Assembly: GCA_041556555.1 (NCBI GenBank)
Contig: JBFFIE010000005.1
Location: forward strand, 1 to 64,000
Reading direction: 5' to 3'
From: SZUA-592 sp041556555
GTDB lineage: Bacteria > Pseudomonadota > Gammaproteobacteria > Eutrophobiales > Eutrophobiaceae
DNA: 64,000 bases
In this document: positions 53,403-62,097 of the stretch, one piece after another
Layout: each line of letters begins with the position of its first letter
How positions within the stretch are numbered: position 1 is the first letter of the stretch
Program-made: the position numbers and the translations under genes
Notes under the pieces: model-generated
Databases searched by the model: none
The model's input: the letters and a program-made list of their open reading frames with translations, nothing else
What the model was told of the DNA's origin: nothing

Positions 53403-54074
53403 TTATTTAATTTGATGGATAAATTCCTGGATCTTGCTGGGATCCATCATTGTGGTCCAGCTTTTGGCACCTGCCTTGATTGAATTGGCTTCCCAATCCT
53501 TGAGGCGCCTGCGATAAACCTCAGGATTGGAACTGTCGGCAGTTAGCTTGATGATATTCATAGCCGCAATGTCAATCCCGCTGAATTCACCCTCGCCGAA
53601 TTTCCGCACAACGCCCTTAGGCAGGTCTTCTTGCATGTCACTGAAGATGAACATTACCTGGGTGCCGGCCTTGGTTTCTTTCAAGTAGTCGGAACAGAGC
53701 ATCATGGCGCCACTGATATCGGTGTGCCTGGACTCCGTCAAGTTACCTGCAAATTCATCGAGAGTTGAAGAAAATGCCAGCTTCTGAGCGTTGGATTCTG
53801 ATGGCTTATAATCCAGCACCAGTTTCTTCTGCAGGTTTTCTTCCGAATAACTGTTACTGTCTATAGTAATCAGAAAGATACTGTCACCGGGTATCATCTC
53901 CGGCAGGATCCCTGCCTTGATTATTCGGGCGACACTGTGCTTTTCCTGGGCGTAGGTGCCGGAGACATCGGCCAGTGTACAGTAGGCTGTTTCATAGGCG
54001 TCATTGTCTGTACAACCCACAGCGCTAAATCCAAAAACGATCAAAATCAAAAGGTGCTTAGTCAGGTATTTCAT
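53403..54074 (-). CDS. von Willebrand factor A-like lipoprotein
   Basis: This 223-residue protein has a lipoprotein signal (LLILIVFGFSAVGC, lipidated Cys at residue 21). The mature domain looks like a vWA fold: strand plus DVSGTY near the start, a Thr/Asp-containing ESRHTDISGAMM segment, and VMFIFSDMQED as a later strand. Metal-ion-dependent adhesion residues are partly present (DVSGT lacks the full DxSxS). It is 5 bp downstream of a large membrane protein gene and surely co-transcribed. Neither gene belongs to a family I recognise. Confidence 0.68.
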   Translation of the reverse strand: MKYLTKHLLILIVFGFSAVGCTDNDAYETAYCTLADVSGTYAQEKHSVARIIKAGILPEMIPGDSIFLITIDSNSYSEENLQKKLVLDYKPSESNAQKLAFSSTLDEFAGNLTESRHTDISGAMMLCSDYLKETKAGTQVMFIFSDMQEDLPKGVVRKFGEGEFSGIDIAAMNIIKLTADSSNPEVYRRRLKDWEANSIKAGAKSWTTMMDPSKIQEFIHQIK

Positions 54075-54079
54075 GATTA

Positions 54080-55480
54080 TTATGTCCTGGCTTGCATGTT
54101 TCCAATCAGGTTTGCTATCTGTGACGGGATAATGATGTAGGCGTCAAAAAGATGCGACAAGAGGTTAAACACGGCTTCAATAATATATGCGAAAGCATCG
54201 CTGATATGGCCCAGCAGGTTCATTATTAATATGAGAATCCGGGTAAAGGCATGTTGGCTGGCCTCGATGAACATCTCCAGGGGTACAGCAACCATGGCCA
54301 GGATCCAGGGCAGCACAAAACCCAGTGTTGCCTGACCGATTACAGTGATTCGTGAGCTGGTTTCATTCAATATCACCCCGGCTGTTTCACCTGCCAGACT
54401 GCGGTCCAGAGCAGCATCTGCTTCTGCCAGTGCTTCACGTAATATAGCCAGAGAAGCTTCAACAGAAGCCAGGAATAAAAGACCGAATAAAGAGGCATAC
54501 AAAAGTATTTTGCGTTTACTCCGCATCATGCCGGCAATCTGTGGGAAGATGTTGGTGATGCCCAGTGATTCCATCAGGAAAATTCCTAACACGATTTCAA
54601 GCGTCACGATTACCATTGCCGAGATCTCTGACACCATCATGCCGCCGATACGAGTGCCGGCGGGAACCAGTTCAGACATGGGCAATGCAATCAGCTGGAA
54701 GTTGATAATGGCGCCAAAAAAAGCAACGCCAAGAACAAACAGTGAAAAGATAAACAACTTGGTCATCTTGCTTGAAAGCATATCAATGGACTCTGGTCCA
54801 CCGGCTGCGATCTTTTCAAACTGGGTCATGTACTTGTCAATACGTCCGCTGGTTTCCAGTACCGATCCCACCTTTTTATTTATATCATGACTGAGTTTTT
54901 CAAGCCGACGCCACACGGGTGCCATTGATGCCAGGATTTTATGCCGTTTTGCGGCCGTCTCCCTGAATTCCGACAGTGCTTTTTTCTCTCCGGCAACGGC
55001 TGATTTATGAATTTCACCCAGCATCTTTTCGATGATTCGATCGCCGTTTGAGGTTTGCGCACGAGCGATGGTTTCGACGACTTCACTCCAGCCCGGTGCT
55101 TCCGGCGTTACCTGCCCACATTCCTTGTAGTCAGCTTCTATGTGTGTAATGTTGTCATCCAGTTTCAGTTGCAGTTTTGGGTAGTCTGAAAGGTGTTTGG
55201 CATACCCGGCTTCCACTGAGCGGAATTCCTGCATGATTTTTTCCTGGGCACTGGCGACACCGGATTCCAGCAGAACCTTGCGATCTTTTTCGCGCATGGC
55301 TTCTGCAACGGATTTTGCCCAGAGTGCAGTTTTCCTCAGGCCTCCCGCAGTACCGGTCATCAGGCCTTCTATGGCCTTGTGCATGGGTACCCGGGCAAAG
55401 TAAAAAAAGACCATGCTGATGACAACCCAGATGGCGATGGAAAGACCGGGCATCGATGGAATTAGGTAAAGACTTTCCAC
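54080..55480 (-). CDS. Large membrane protein with long coiled-coil region, partner of vWA lipoprotein
   Basis: This 466-residue protein has an N-terminal helix (IAIWVVISMVFFYFA) and a soluble helical segment of about 200 residues (about 35-240) rich in charged residues. At least four helices follow (SLFVLGVAFFGAIINF, ISAMVIVTLEIVLGIFLM, LLYASLFGLLFLASV, LGFVLPWILAMVAV), then a hydrophobic C-terminal tail. I do not recognise the family. The layout recalls energy-coupled or stator-like membrane proteins, but no MotA/ExbB motif was seen. Its only clear partner is the vWA lipoprotein. It is divergent from ssrA. Confidence 0.62.
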   Translation of the reverse strand: MESLYLIPSMPGLSIAIWVVISMVFFYFARVPMHKAIEGLMTGTAGGLRKTALWAKSVAEAMREKDRKVLLESGVASAQEKIMQEFRSVEAGYAKHLSDYPKLQLKLDDNITHIEADYKECGQVTPEAPGWSEVVETIARAQTSNGDRIIEKMLGEIHKSAVAGEKKALSEFRETAAKRHKILASMAPVWRRLEKLSHDINKKVGSVLETSGRIDKYMTQFEKIAAGGPESIDMLSSKMTKLFIFSLFVLGVAFFGAIINFQLIALPMSELVPAGTRIGGMMVSEISAMVIVTLEIVLGIFLMESLGITNIFPQIAGMMRSKRKILLYASLFGLLFLASVEASLAILREALAEADAALDRSLAGETAGVILNETSSRITVIGQATLGFVLPWILAMVAVPLEMFIEASQHAFTRILILIMNLLGHISDAFAYIIEAVFNLLSHLFDAYIIIPSQIANLIGNMQART

Positions 55481-55622
55481 GGCGGCAACCTCTCTTGTCT
55501 ATTGAATTTATATAAATTAATCGGTTAGCTCCAGGAGTTTAGTGCATCTGCGAATTAATTAGTGTGATGCAAGTAACAAAGTAACCGGCAAATTGGTAAA
55601 TATCTGTAATCTGTCACTCAAT

Positions 55623-55649
55623 ATAAAACCTCCCTCGTGGAGGTTTTAT
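55623..55649 (-). terminator. Bidirectional hairpin between ssrA and membrane-protein gene
   Basis: A perfect 11-bp stem (ATAAAACCTCC/GGAGGTTTTAT) with a 5-base loop and A/T tracts on both sides could stop transcription in either direction, as a backup for the tmRNA terminator. Confidence 0.8.
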
Positions 55650-55691
55650 AAGCTGGAGAAGGCGGCCAGCGTCGCTTCCGTATCACATTAC

Positions 55692-55723
55692 ACAAACAAA
55701 AATACCTCCACAAGGGAGGTATT
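55692..55723 (-). terminator. Rho-independent terminator of ssrA
   Basis: A 9-bp stem AATACCTCC/GGAGGTATT lies just past the tmRNA 3' end, with a T-tract (TATTTTTGT) on the minus strand. Confidence 0.88.
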
Positions 55724-55730
55724 ATTGATT

Positions 55731-56088
55731 TGGTGGAGGCGGCCGGAATCGAACCGGCGTCCGCAAGTCTTCCGCCTTTGGCTCTACATGCTTAGCCGAC
55801 TCTATTCATTTAACTGCAGGCTACCCGAGCGGCAGGGAAAACCGGCAGCGAGTCCAGTTAAGTTTTAACGAATCCACCCTGAACATGTTTCATCGCGATC
55901 TTGTGAGAGTCGACCTCTGGAAAGGGTTGCACAAGCACAATCCCAGTCAAAGGCTAGCAGGGTTTAAGCTGCTAGAGCGTAGTTGTCGTCGTTGGCAACT
56001 ATTGTTGTTGCAGCTGTGTTTACGAGGTAATCTGCTCCTCGGCATGCACCTCCGGTTTTGTACCCGCGTCGAAGCCAAGTACGCCCCC
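55731..56088 (-). ncRNA. ssrA: Transfer-messenger RNA (tmRNA, SsrA)
   Basis: The minus-strand 5' end GGGGGCGTACTTGGCTTCGA and the 3' acceptor end (T-loop GGTTCGATTCC, then CGCCTCCACCA) form the alanine-tRNA-like domain. Length is about 358 nt, with the CCA encoded. The mRNA-like part carries the tag ANDDNYALAA with resume codon GCC at 55996-55994 and stop TAA at 55966-55964. The tag differs from the E. coli one at a single residue. tmRNA rescues stalled ribosomes with SmpB, encoded about 560 bp away on the same strand. Apparent ORFs inside this stretch are not genes. Confidence 0.95.
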
Positions 56089-56315
56089 GAAAGTAAAATC
56101 CAGCTTTAACCTGTCCCTGATGCCTGAATGTGGCTTACTATCCATGATTCACGTTAGTCAGACCGCTTAAATTCACTAACAGGCAATATGGGTACAACTG
56201 AATCATTCTTCAAGGATTGTACTTAATTATAAGGCAAAATTCAGGCGGATTTGTTCACTACCGCTGTATGCCCGGCCATAATATCCATATTCCCCTTGAC
56301 AAATTACAAATTCGA

Positions 56316-56329
56316 TTGATCCAGGTCAA
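56316..56329 (+). promoter_or_regulatory. FNR/ANR-type box upstream of the HIG1-like gene
   Basis: TTGATCCAGGTCAA differs from the FNR consensus at one base. TATACT at 56352-56357 is a good minus-10 and puts the box centre near -41.5. The rest of the 311-bp gap 56089-56399 holds only the ssrA promoter side and no gene. Confidence 0.68.
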
Positions 56330-56399
56330 ATTCGTTCCCATTGGTAATTACTATACTTAACTCAGGGACATTTCCTGGTTAACCAGAAGGAGTCAGAAA

Positions 56400-56594
56400 G
56401 TGAGTGTGCTTACTATTGTAATCATATTGGCGTTGGTATTGACGATTGTCGTACTGTTTACCGGGCTGGGCTCCATGGGGCATGGTGGTGAGTTCGATGA
56501 AAAACACGGAACCCAGTTGATGTTTGCCCGTGTGGTGCTACAGGGACTCACGCTTGTGCTGTTACTTGTTGCCCTTTATCTTGCAAACGCATAG
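56400..56594 (+). CDS. Twin-transmembrane small protein (HIG1-like)
   Basis: This 64-residue protein has two membrane helices (VLTIVIILALVLTIVVLFTG and VVLQGLTLVLLLVALYL) joined by a short loop with GHGGEFDEKHGTQLMFARV. It belongs to the bacterial HIG1/twin-TM family linked to respiratory chain components. The start is GTG at 56400 with AAGGAG 7-8 bases upstream. The class II FNR-type promoter fits a role with terminal oxidases at low oxygen. That role is inference. Confidence 0.75.
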   Translation: MSVLTIVIILALVLTIVVLFTGLGSMGHGGEFDEKHGTQLMFARVVLQGLTLVLLLVALYLANA

Positions 56595-56643
56595 CGCCTG
56601 AAAGGATATACTGGCAGGTAGATAAAGATGCGCATGGCGTAGT

Positions 56644-57120
56644 CTAACTATGTTTAAGGAGACGGCGCTCCTGTCGTTGCCAGTCGCGTTCCTTGATGGT
56701 CTGGCGTTTGTCATGGGCTTTTTTACCGTGGGCAAGACCAATCTCAAGCTTCACCCGGCCGTGTTTCCAGTACATGGCAGTGGGAATAAGCGCATAGCCC
56801 TTACGCTCAACGGCGCCAATGAGTTTATCCAGTTCCTTGCGATGCATGAGAAGTTTCCGATTGCGTTGCGGATCCGGCTGAATGTGTGTAGAGGCTGTTG
56901 GCAATGGTGTAATCAACGCGCCAAACAGCCAGGCCTCGTTATCTTTCAATAGAATATAGCTTTCACGCAATTGTACCCGGCCAGCCCGGATACTCTTGAC
57001 TTCCCAGCCCTCAAGTACCAGACCGGCCTCGAACCTTTCTTCAATGAAGTAATCGAATTTGGCCTTCTTGTTGAGGGCAATGGTGCTGCCAGAATGTTGT
57101 TTATTGCTCTTTGACATCAC
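56644..57120 (-). CDS. smpB: SsrA-binding protein SmpB
   Basis: This 158-residue OB-fold protein binds the tRNA-like domain of tmRNA and is required for trans-translation. It shows IALNKKAKFDYFI at the N-terminus, GLVLEGWEVKSIRAGR near 37, and RKLLMHRKEL. The C-terminal tail KKAHDKRQTIKERDW inserts into the mRNA channel. It lies upstream of ssrA in the same orientation, separated by the divergent HIG1-like gene. Confidence 0.97.
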   Translation of the reverse strand: MMSKSNKQHSGSTIALNKKAKFDYFIEERFEAGLVLEGWEVKSIRAGRVQLRESYILLKDNEAWLFGALITPLPTASTHIQPDPQRNRKLLMHRKELDKLIGAVERKGYALIPTAMYWKHGRVKLEIGLAHGKKAHDKRQTIKERDWQRQERRLLKHS

Positions 57121-57240
57121 AATGATTCAATTTTCCCAGGACGGATTATAACAGTAGTCAGGTAAGAAATTGGCGTTGTCGAGTTGAGAGAGTATTTAAT
57201 TTACCGCAGAATAGCCGCTGGAAATTCAGAGGAACAGATC

Positions 57241-58602
57241 ATGACAGGCGTGCGTAAATCAATCCATGGAGAATGGTCATCGCGTTGGGCCTTCATCCTG
57301 GCAGCAACCGGTTCAGCCGTGGGACTCGGGAATATCTGGCGCTTCCCTTACATTACCGGGCAGTATGGCGGTGGAGCCTTTGTACTCCTATATATAATGT
57401 GTGTATTGCTGATTGCCATGCCTATCATGATTTCCGAAATCATGTTGGGACGCCGCGGCCGGCAAAGCCCAATCAATACCATGTTTTCTCTCGCAGAAGA
57501 AGAGGGCCTTAACACGGGCTGGAGATACCTCGGGTGGCTGGGTGTTGTGGCCGGGTTCATGATCCTTTCCTTTTACAGTGTCATTGCCGGCTGGACCCTG
57601 GATTATATCTACCGCGCTAGCTCGGGCAGTTTTGCTGGCGTTAGTGATACGGAAATATTGTCTATTTTTAACGGCCTGCTGGGTAACCCGGAATTGCTCA
57701 TAGTATTACATACCGTGTTCATGTCCTTCACGGTGATTATTGTTTCCATGGGGGTACAGAGCGGACTGGAACGTGCTGTTAAATTCCTGATGCCGGCGCT
57801 TTTTATTCTGTTGTTGATCATGGTCGGATATGCTATGTCGACTCCGGCTTTTGATCAGGGATTAAGCTATTTATTCAAACCTGACTTTTCCAGGCTAAGT
57901 GGTGAAGGTGTGCTTGCGGCAATGGGGCAGGCATTTTTCAGCCTGAGTCTCGGCATGGGCGCTATTATGGTTTATGGATCCTATCTATCATCCCGCGCAT
58001 CCATAGTCAGGACATCAATTTCCATAGTCATTATGGATACCAGTGTCGCCATCCTGGCTGGTATGGCCATATTCCCGCTGGTGTTCGCCTATGGTCTGGA
58101 ACCCGGGAGTGGTCCGGGCCTGATTTTTGTGACCCTTCCCATTGCTTTCGGACAGATGCCCTATGGACAGTTCTTTGGTACTGCATTTTTTGTATTGTTG
58201 ATGTTTGCCGCCTGGACATCTTCCATATCTTTACTGGAACCCGCCGTGGCCTGGCTGGTGGAAAACCGGAATATGAACCGGGTCAAGGCCGCGGCCCTCG
58301 CAGGCCTTCTGGCATGGATACTGGGTATCGGGTCGGTGTTCTCATTTAATATATGGCAGGACGCCAAGCTGTTTGACAAGACCTATTTTGACATCATGGA
58401 CTATCTGACTTCCAACGTAATGTTGCCACTGGGCGGATTATTGATTGCCATTTTCTCAGCCTGGTTAATGCCACGTCGTTCTTCAGTTGATGAACTCAAA
58501 CTTGGTGATGGGCTGGCCTATAAAAGCTGGCGTCTCCTTGCCCGGTATCTTGCACCGGTCGGCGTGTTAATCATTTTCCTGAATGCCATCGGTATTTTAT
58601 AA
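57241..58602 (+). CDS. Sodium-dependent neurotransmitter-symporter-family transporter (NSS/SNF)
   Basis: This protein of about 453 residues has 11-12 helices and the LeuT fold. Helix 1 carries the Na+/substrate site in ATGSAVGLGNIWRFPY, followed by GGGAFVLLY in helix 2 and the later FFSLSLGMGAIMVYGSYL of helix 6. Substrates of bacterial members are usually amino acids such as Leu, Trp or Tyr; it is unknown here. I chose the ATG at 57241 with AGAGGAA upstream; the frame to 57184 adds residues not found in the family. Confidence 0.92.
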   Translation: MTGVRKSIHGEWSSRWAFILAATGSAVGLGNIWRFPYITGQYGGGAFVLLYIMCVLLIAMPIMISEIMLGRRGRQSPINTMFSLAEEEGLNTGWRYLGWLGVVAGFMILSFYSVIAGWTLDYIYRASSGSFAGVSDTEILSIFNGLLGNPELLIVLHTVFMSFTVIIVSMGVQSGLERAVKFLMPALFILLLIMVGYAMSTPAFDQGLSYLFKPDFSRLSGEGVLAAMGQAFFSLSLGMGAIMVYGSYLSSRASIVRTSISIVIMDTSVAILAGMAIFPLVFAYGLEPGSGPGLIFVTLPIAFGQMPYGQFFGTAFFVLLMFAAWTSSISLLEPAVAWLVENRNMNRVKAAALAGLLAWILGIGSVFSFNIWQDAKLFDKTYFDIMDYLTSNVMLPLGGLLIAIFSAWLMPRRSSVDELKLGDGLAYKSWRLLARYLAPVGVLIIFLNAIGIL

Positions 58603-58629
58603 CGGACCGAAGTACCGGTTGTTCTTGCA

Positions 58630-59064
58630 ATGGAAATCAGCCATTCCAAACAGCTTCCTTACAGCGCAGATGAAATGTATGCACTGGTAAATAATATCAA
58701 CGCTTACCCGGACTTTCTGCCATGGTGTACCAGTGCCGTAGTAACAGAAGAATCGCAATCCCATCTGGTTGCTACAGTTGGAGTTGCCGCTGGAAAGGTG
58801 AAACAGAAGTTTACAACCGAAAATTCCATGCGTCCGGGGCGATTTATCGAGATGCGTTTGGTGGAAGGCCCATTCAAATACCTGTACGGTGAATGGAATT
58901 TTATACCTATCAGTGAAAATGCCTGTACGATAAGTTTGCGAATCGAATTTGAATTCAAGAGCAAGCTTCTCAAGCTGGCATTAAGCAGCACCTTTAACAA
59001 AATTATGAACAGCATGGTGGAATCGTTCACACAACGTGCCCGTGAGATTTATGGCAACCGTTGA
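58630..59064 (+). CDS. ratA: RatA, START-domain ubiquinone-binding / ribosome-association-type protein
   Basis: This 144-residue START-like (polyketide cyclase/dehydrase-fold) protein has SKQLPYSADEMYALVNNINAYPDF, FLPWCTSAVV, a core beta-sheet and a C-terminal helix (VESFTQRAREIYG). It is the homologue of RatA/YfjG and of yeast Coq10. RatA was described as a 70S-assembly toxin in E. coli, while the Coq10 relatives bind ubiquinone. Its coding end overlaps rnfH by 14 bp, the usual pair. Confidence 0.93.
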   Translation: MEISHSKQLPYSADEMYALVNNINAYPDFLPWCTSAVVTEESQSHLVATVGVAAGKVKQKFTTENSMRPGRFIEMRLVEGPFKYLYGEWNFIPISENACTISLRIEFEFKSKLLKLALSSTFNKIMNSMVESFTQRAREIYGNR

Positions 59065-59347
59065 TCAGATTCAGGTCGAGGTAGTTTATGCACTTCCTGA
59101 TGAGGTATACCGAAAATCATTGTCGGTGTCTGCCGGTACTACTTTGAAACAGGCAGTAGAACTCTCTGGTGTAAAAACAAAACATCCTGAAATTGATCTG
59201 TCAATAAACAAGACTGGTGTCTACAGCAAACCCAGAGACCCGGATTCGATCCTGGTAGATGGTGATCGTGTAGAGATATACCGGGACCTGAAAATTGATC
59301 CCAAGGAGGCCCGGCGCAAACGGGCGCAACAAAAAGGAAATCTATAA
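59051..59347 (+). CDS. rnfH: RnfH-family ubiquitin-like protein
   Basis: This 98-residue beta-grasp protein has VEVVYALPDEVYRKSL, AGTTLKQAVELSGV, YSKPRDPDSILVDGDRVEIYR and a Lys/Arg-rich tail. The function is unclear; it is linked by name to the Rnf complex but occurs without it. I chose the ATG at 59051, which overlaps ratA by 14 bp. It is convergent with bamE. Confidence 0.94.
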   Translation: MATVDQIQVEVVYALPDEVYRKSLSVSAGTTLKQAVELSGVKTKHPEIDLSINKTGVYSKPRDPDSILVDGDRVEIYRDLKIDPKEARRKRAQQKGNL

Positions 59348-59872
59348 CTCGCTGTCGGCTTCTTTCCTGATTTCTTCGAGAGTTTCGGCCTTTTCCTTGT
59401 CTATCTGGATTTTTGGATCACGAACCTTACCTGTTCCAAACAGTCGACTGAAAAATCCCCGTTTCTTCTGTTCCAGAGGCACCATAACAGCCGGTTCCTT
59501 CAGTGGTTGATCCTGAGATTGCGGACTGGCACTTGCCTTGACATCACCCGTTATGTATTCGAGCTTGTCATCATTAAAGTGCAGTGTGATATGTCTTTGT
59601 GAGCGTTCGTCACCGCCGGGTTCCATGCTGTAAAGATAATCCCAGCGTTCAGGATGAAAAGGATCAGATATCAATGGTGTTCCCAGAATAAATCGGACCT
59701 GATTCTTGTCCATACCGGGCCGAAGTTTATCGATCATTTTCTGGTCGACGGAGTTGCCCTGTTGAATATCAATGCGATAGACAAATGGCATTTTCCAGCT
59801 CCCGTCGACATTTCGGGAGCAGCCGCTGAGCGATAGCAGTAAAAGGGTGATAAATAATAAGGATCTGTTCAT
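59342..59872 (-). CDS. bamE: Outer-membrane assembly lipoprotein BamE (SmpA/OmlA)
   Basis: This 176-residue lipoprotein has the signal LLLLSLSGC with lipidated Cys at residue 18. The BamE domain (about 35-110) has QQGNSVDQKMIDKLRPGM, KNQVRFILGTPLISDPF and the WDYLYSM segment. The C-terminal extension of about 65 residues is longer than in E. coli (113 residues total). It stabilises the BAM complex. It lies divergent from fur, the arrangement seen in many gammaproteobacteria. Confidence 0.95.
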   Translation of the reverse strand: MNRSLLFITLLLLSLSGCSRNVDGSWKMPFVYRIDIQQGNSVDQKMIDKLRPGMDKNQVRFILGTPLISDPFHPERWDYLYSMEPGGDERSQRHITLHFNDDKLEYITGDVKASASPQSQDQPLKEPAVMVPLEQKKRGFFSRLFGTGKVRDPKIQIDKEKAETLEEIRKEADSEL

Positions 59873-60001
59873 AGGTTTTTCAGCCGGGTGCTGATTGTAA
59901 CGTATGCCTGTAAAAAGAACACCCTTCGGCCGGGTAAGGACATCACAGGGTCATTTGAGTATACTGATCCGGGCAGGCGTTCCCTAAAAGTGGAGTTCTA
60001 G

Positions 60002-60406
60002 GTGGAATCGAAAGAGCTGAAAGAAGCGGGCTTAAAAGCAACATTACCGAGGATCCGGATACTCCAGATTCTGGAAGAATCCGACCAAAAGCATCTGAGT
60101 GCTGAAGATGTATATAAGGCCCTGCTGGATATGAACGAGGAAGTGGGGCTTGCCACGGTATACCGGGTCCTGACCCAGTTTGAATCCGCTGGCCTGGTCA
60201 CACGACATAATTTTGACAGTGGCCATTCGGTTTTTGAACTCGATCGCGGTGGTCATCACGATCATATGGTGTGTGTAAAGACTGGCAAGGTCATTGAATT
60301 CAAGAACGAGGAGATAGAGCGCTTGCAGGAGGAGATTGCCAAAAAGCATGGCTATAGCCTGGAAAGTCACAGCCTGGTGCTCTATGTGAAACCAATCGAG
60401 AAGTAG
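60002..60406 (+). CDS. fur: Ferric uptake regulator Fur
   Basis: This 134-residue winged-helix repressor starts with GTG at 60002. The DNA-binding helix region contains LATVYRVLTQFESAGL and the metal-binding GGHHDH lies at residues 83-88. The usual CxxC zinc site is incomplete: Cys91 is followed by Val-Lys-Thr94 instead of a second Cys, and the C-terminal Cys is also absent. This form occurs in some Fur proteins without structural zinc. It represses iron-uptake genes. It is divergent from bamE. Confidence 0.95.
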   Translation: MESKELKEAGLKATLPRIRILQILEESDQKHLSAEDVYKALLDMNEEVGLATVYRVLTQFESAGLVTRHNFDSGHSVFELDRGGHHDHMVCVKTGKVIEFKNEEIERLQEEIAKKHGYSLESHSLVLYVKPIEK

Positions 60407-60428
60407 TTCCGATCAACTGGTCTTTTGT

Positions 60429-62093
60429 TTAGTTGCCCTCCAGCATTTCCCTCGCATGCGCCCGGCTTTGATCCGTGACCTTGAGTCCGCCCAGCATCCT
60501 TGCTATTTCCTCGACCCGGTCTTCTTTCGACAGTGGCACTACCTGTGTCAGGGTGGTCTCGGCATGGGTGGATTTATTGACCAAGAGGTGATGATCGCCC
60601 AGTGAGGCAACCTGTGGCAGGTGTGTGACACAAAAAACCTGGCGGTTACCGGCGAGACTGTGCAACAGCTTGCCAACAATCTCTGCAACTCCGCCGCCGA
60701 TTCCCGAATCCACTTCATCGAAAATCAGGGTTGGCAAACTCTTGTCCTTGCTGCCAATGACCTGGATGGCCAGGCTGATGCGTGACAGTTCACCACCGGA
60801 GGCAACCTTGCTCAGGGGCTGCATGGATTGTCCCGGGTTGATTGCAACCAGGTATTCGATTCGATCCAGCCCGTCGCGCATCGGGGTGTCTTTGTCCAGC
60901 TTGCTGACCTCAATTTGGAATTTGCCACCGGGCATCCCCAACTGCTTGAGTTTTTCTTCAATGGCCAGACTGATCGTTCTGGCAGCCCGTTTGCGCTTGC
61001 TATGTAATTTATCTGTGGCCGTGCGGTAATCCTGCAACGCTTTTTCCCGTGCCTGTTCCAGATCAATAACCCGTTGCTGGCTGCCTTCCAGTGTTTCCAG
61101 ATCACGCCGCAACAGCTCAAGGTGGTCCGCAAGTTCTTCCGGCCGGACTTTATGTTTGCGGGCAATGTCATGCAGGGCACTGATCCGGTCTTCGACTTCA
61201 CGCAGACGGGCAGGATCCAGATCCATGGTTTCGAGGTAATGGCGTGTTTCATTGACCGCCTCGTTGATTTGTATGGAAGCGTTTTCCAGTAATTCCGCGA
61301 TTGCTGACAGGCCCTGATCAAAGCGTAACAGGCCCTGCATTTCATGCAGCACATGGTCGATGCCATTGCTTATGGCAGCTTCATCTTCGCTCAGCAGATT
61401 CAGGATCTGTTGCGCGGTTTCCATGATCCGGCTGGCATTGGCAAGGCGTTTATGTTCTTCTTCCAGCGCCTCAGTCTCGGAGGGTTCCGGAGCAAGGGCC
61501 TCCAGCTCCTGCACCTGGTATTGCAACAGTGCCAGCCGGGCGTCATGGTCCTCTCCGTGACTACTGAGTTCAGCCAACTCACTGTCAGCTTGAGACCAAT
61601 CCTGGTAACTGTTGCGTACCGTCTCAAGGATATCGCGATAATTTCCGGAGTCATCCAGCAGGCTGCGCTGCACATCACGCTTCAGTAATGACTGGTGCGC
61701 ATGCTGACCATAGATATCAACCAGATATTCACCGATCTCCCTGAGCAACTGCGCGGGGGAAGGTGTACCGTTGACGTAGGCACGGGATCGACCGTCACGA
61801 TTGACAACCCGTCGAAGAATAACCTCGTCATTAAACTGGATGCCCTGTTCATCAAGAATTCGGGTAATGGCCGGTATATCAGTGACATCAAATATGGCGG
61901 TAATCTCGGTGCTCTCGCAGGGGTGACGAATGATCGAGCTGTCGGCCCGGTCACCCATGACCAGTCCCAGGGCATCGACGATAATAGATTTACCGGCGCC
62001 GGTTTCTCCGGTAAACACGGTCATGCCGCTATCAAACTGGACTTCCAATTCTTCAATGACAGCGAAATCGCGGATATGCAGGTGTTTCAGCAA
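60429..62093 (-). CDS. recN: DNA repair protein RecN
   Basis: This 554-residue SMC-like ATPase acts in double-strand-break repair. It has Walker A TGETGAGKS near residue 31, coiled-coil arms (about 150-380) around a short hinge, and the ABC signature ASGGELSR near 452. Walker B TLIFDEVDSGIGG and the D-loop/switch CVTHLPQVA follow. Length and motifs are typical. It lies 4 bp downstream of nadK and is probably co-transcribed with it. Confidence 0.97.
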   Translation of the reverse strand: MLKHLHIRDFAVIEELEVQFDSGMTVFTGETGAGKSIIVDALGLVMGDRADSSIIRHPCESTEITAIFDVTDIPAITRILDEQGIQFNDEVILRRVVNRDGRSRAYVNGTPSPAQLLREIGEYLVDIYGQHAHQSLLKRDVQRSLLDDSGNYRDILETVRNSYQDWSQADSELAELSSHGEDHDARLALLQYQVQELEALAPEPSETEALEEEHKRLANASRIMETAQQILNLLSEDEAAISNGIDHVLHEMQGLLRFDQGLSAIAELLENASIQINEAVNETRHYLETMDLDPARLREVEDRISALHDIARKHKVRPEELADHLELLRRDLETLEGSQQRVIDLEQAREKALQDYRTATDKLHSKRKRAARTISLAIEEKLKQLGMPGGKFQIEVSKLDKDTPMRDGLDRIEYLVAINPGQSMQPLSKVASGGELSRISLAIQVIGSKDKSLPTLIFDEVDSGIGGGVAEIVGKLLHSLAGNRQVFCVTHLPQVASLGDHHLLVNKSTHAETTLTQVVPLSKEDRVEEIARMLGGLKVTDQSRAHAREMLEGN

Positions 62094-62097
62094 GGCG

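Noticed and set aside
29325..54074. Whole accessory region as a recent mobile island
   Set aside because: It is AT-richer than its flanks, but no integrase, transposase, tRNA end or flanking repeat was seen, and ssrA, a common integration site, lies outside with an intact 3' end and no visible duplicate.
55593..56109. ORFs of 91 and 74 codons on the plus strand
   Set aside because: They lie over the tmRNA gene and its terminators on the opposite strand and have no family match or ribosome site.
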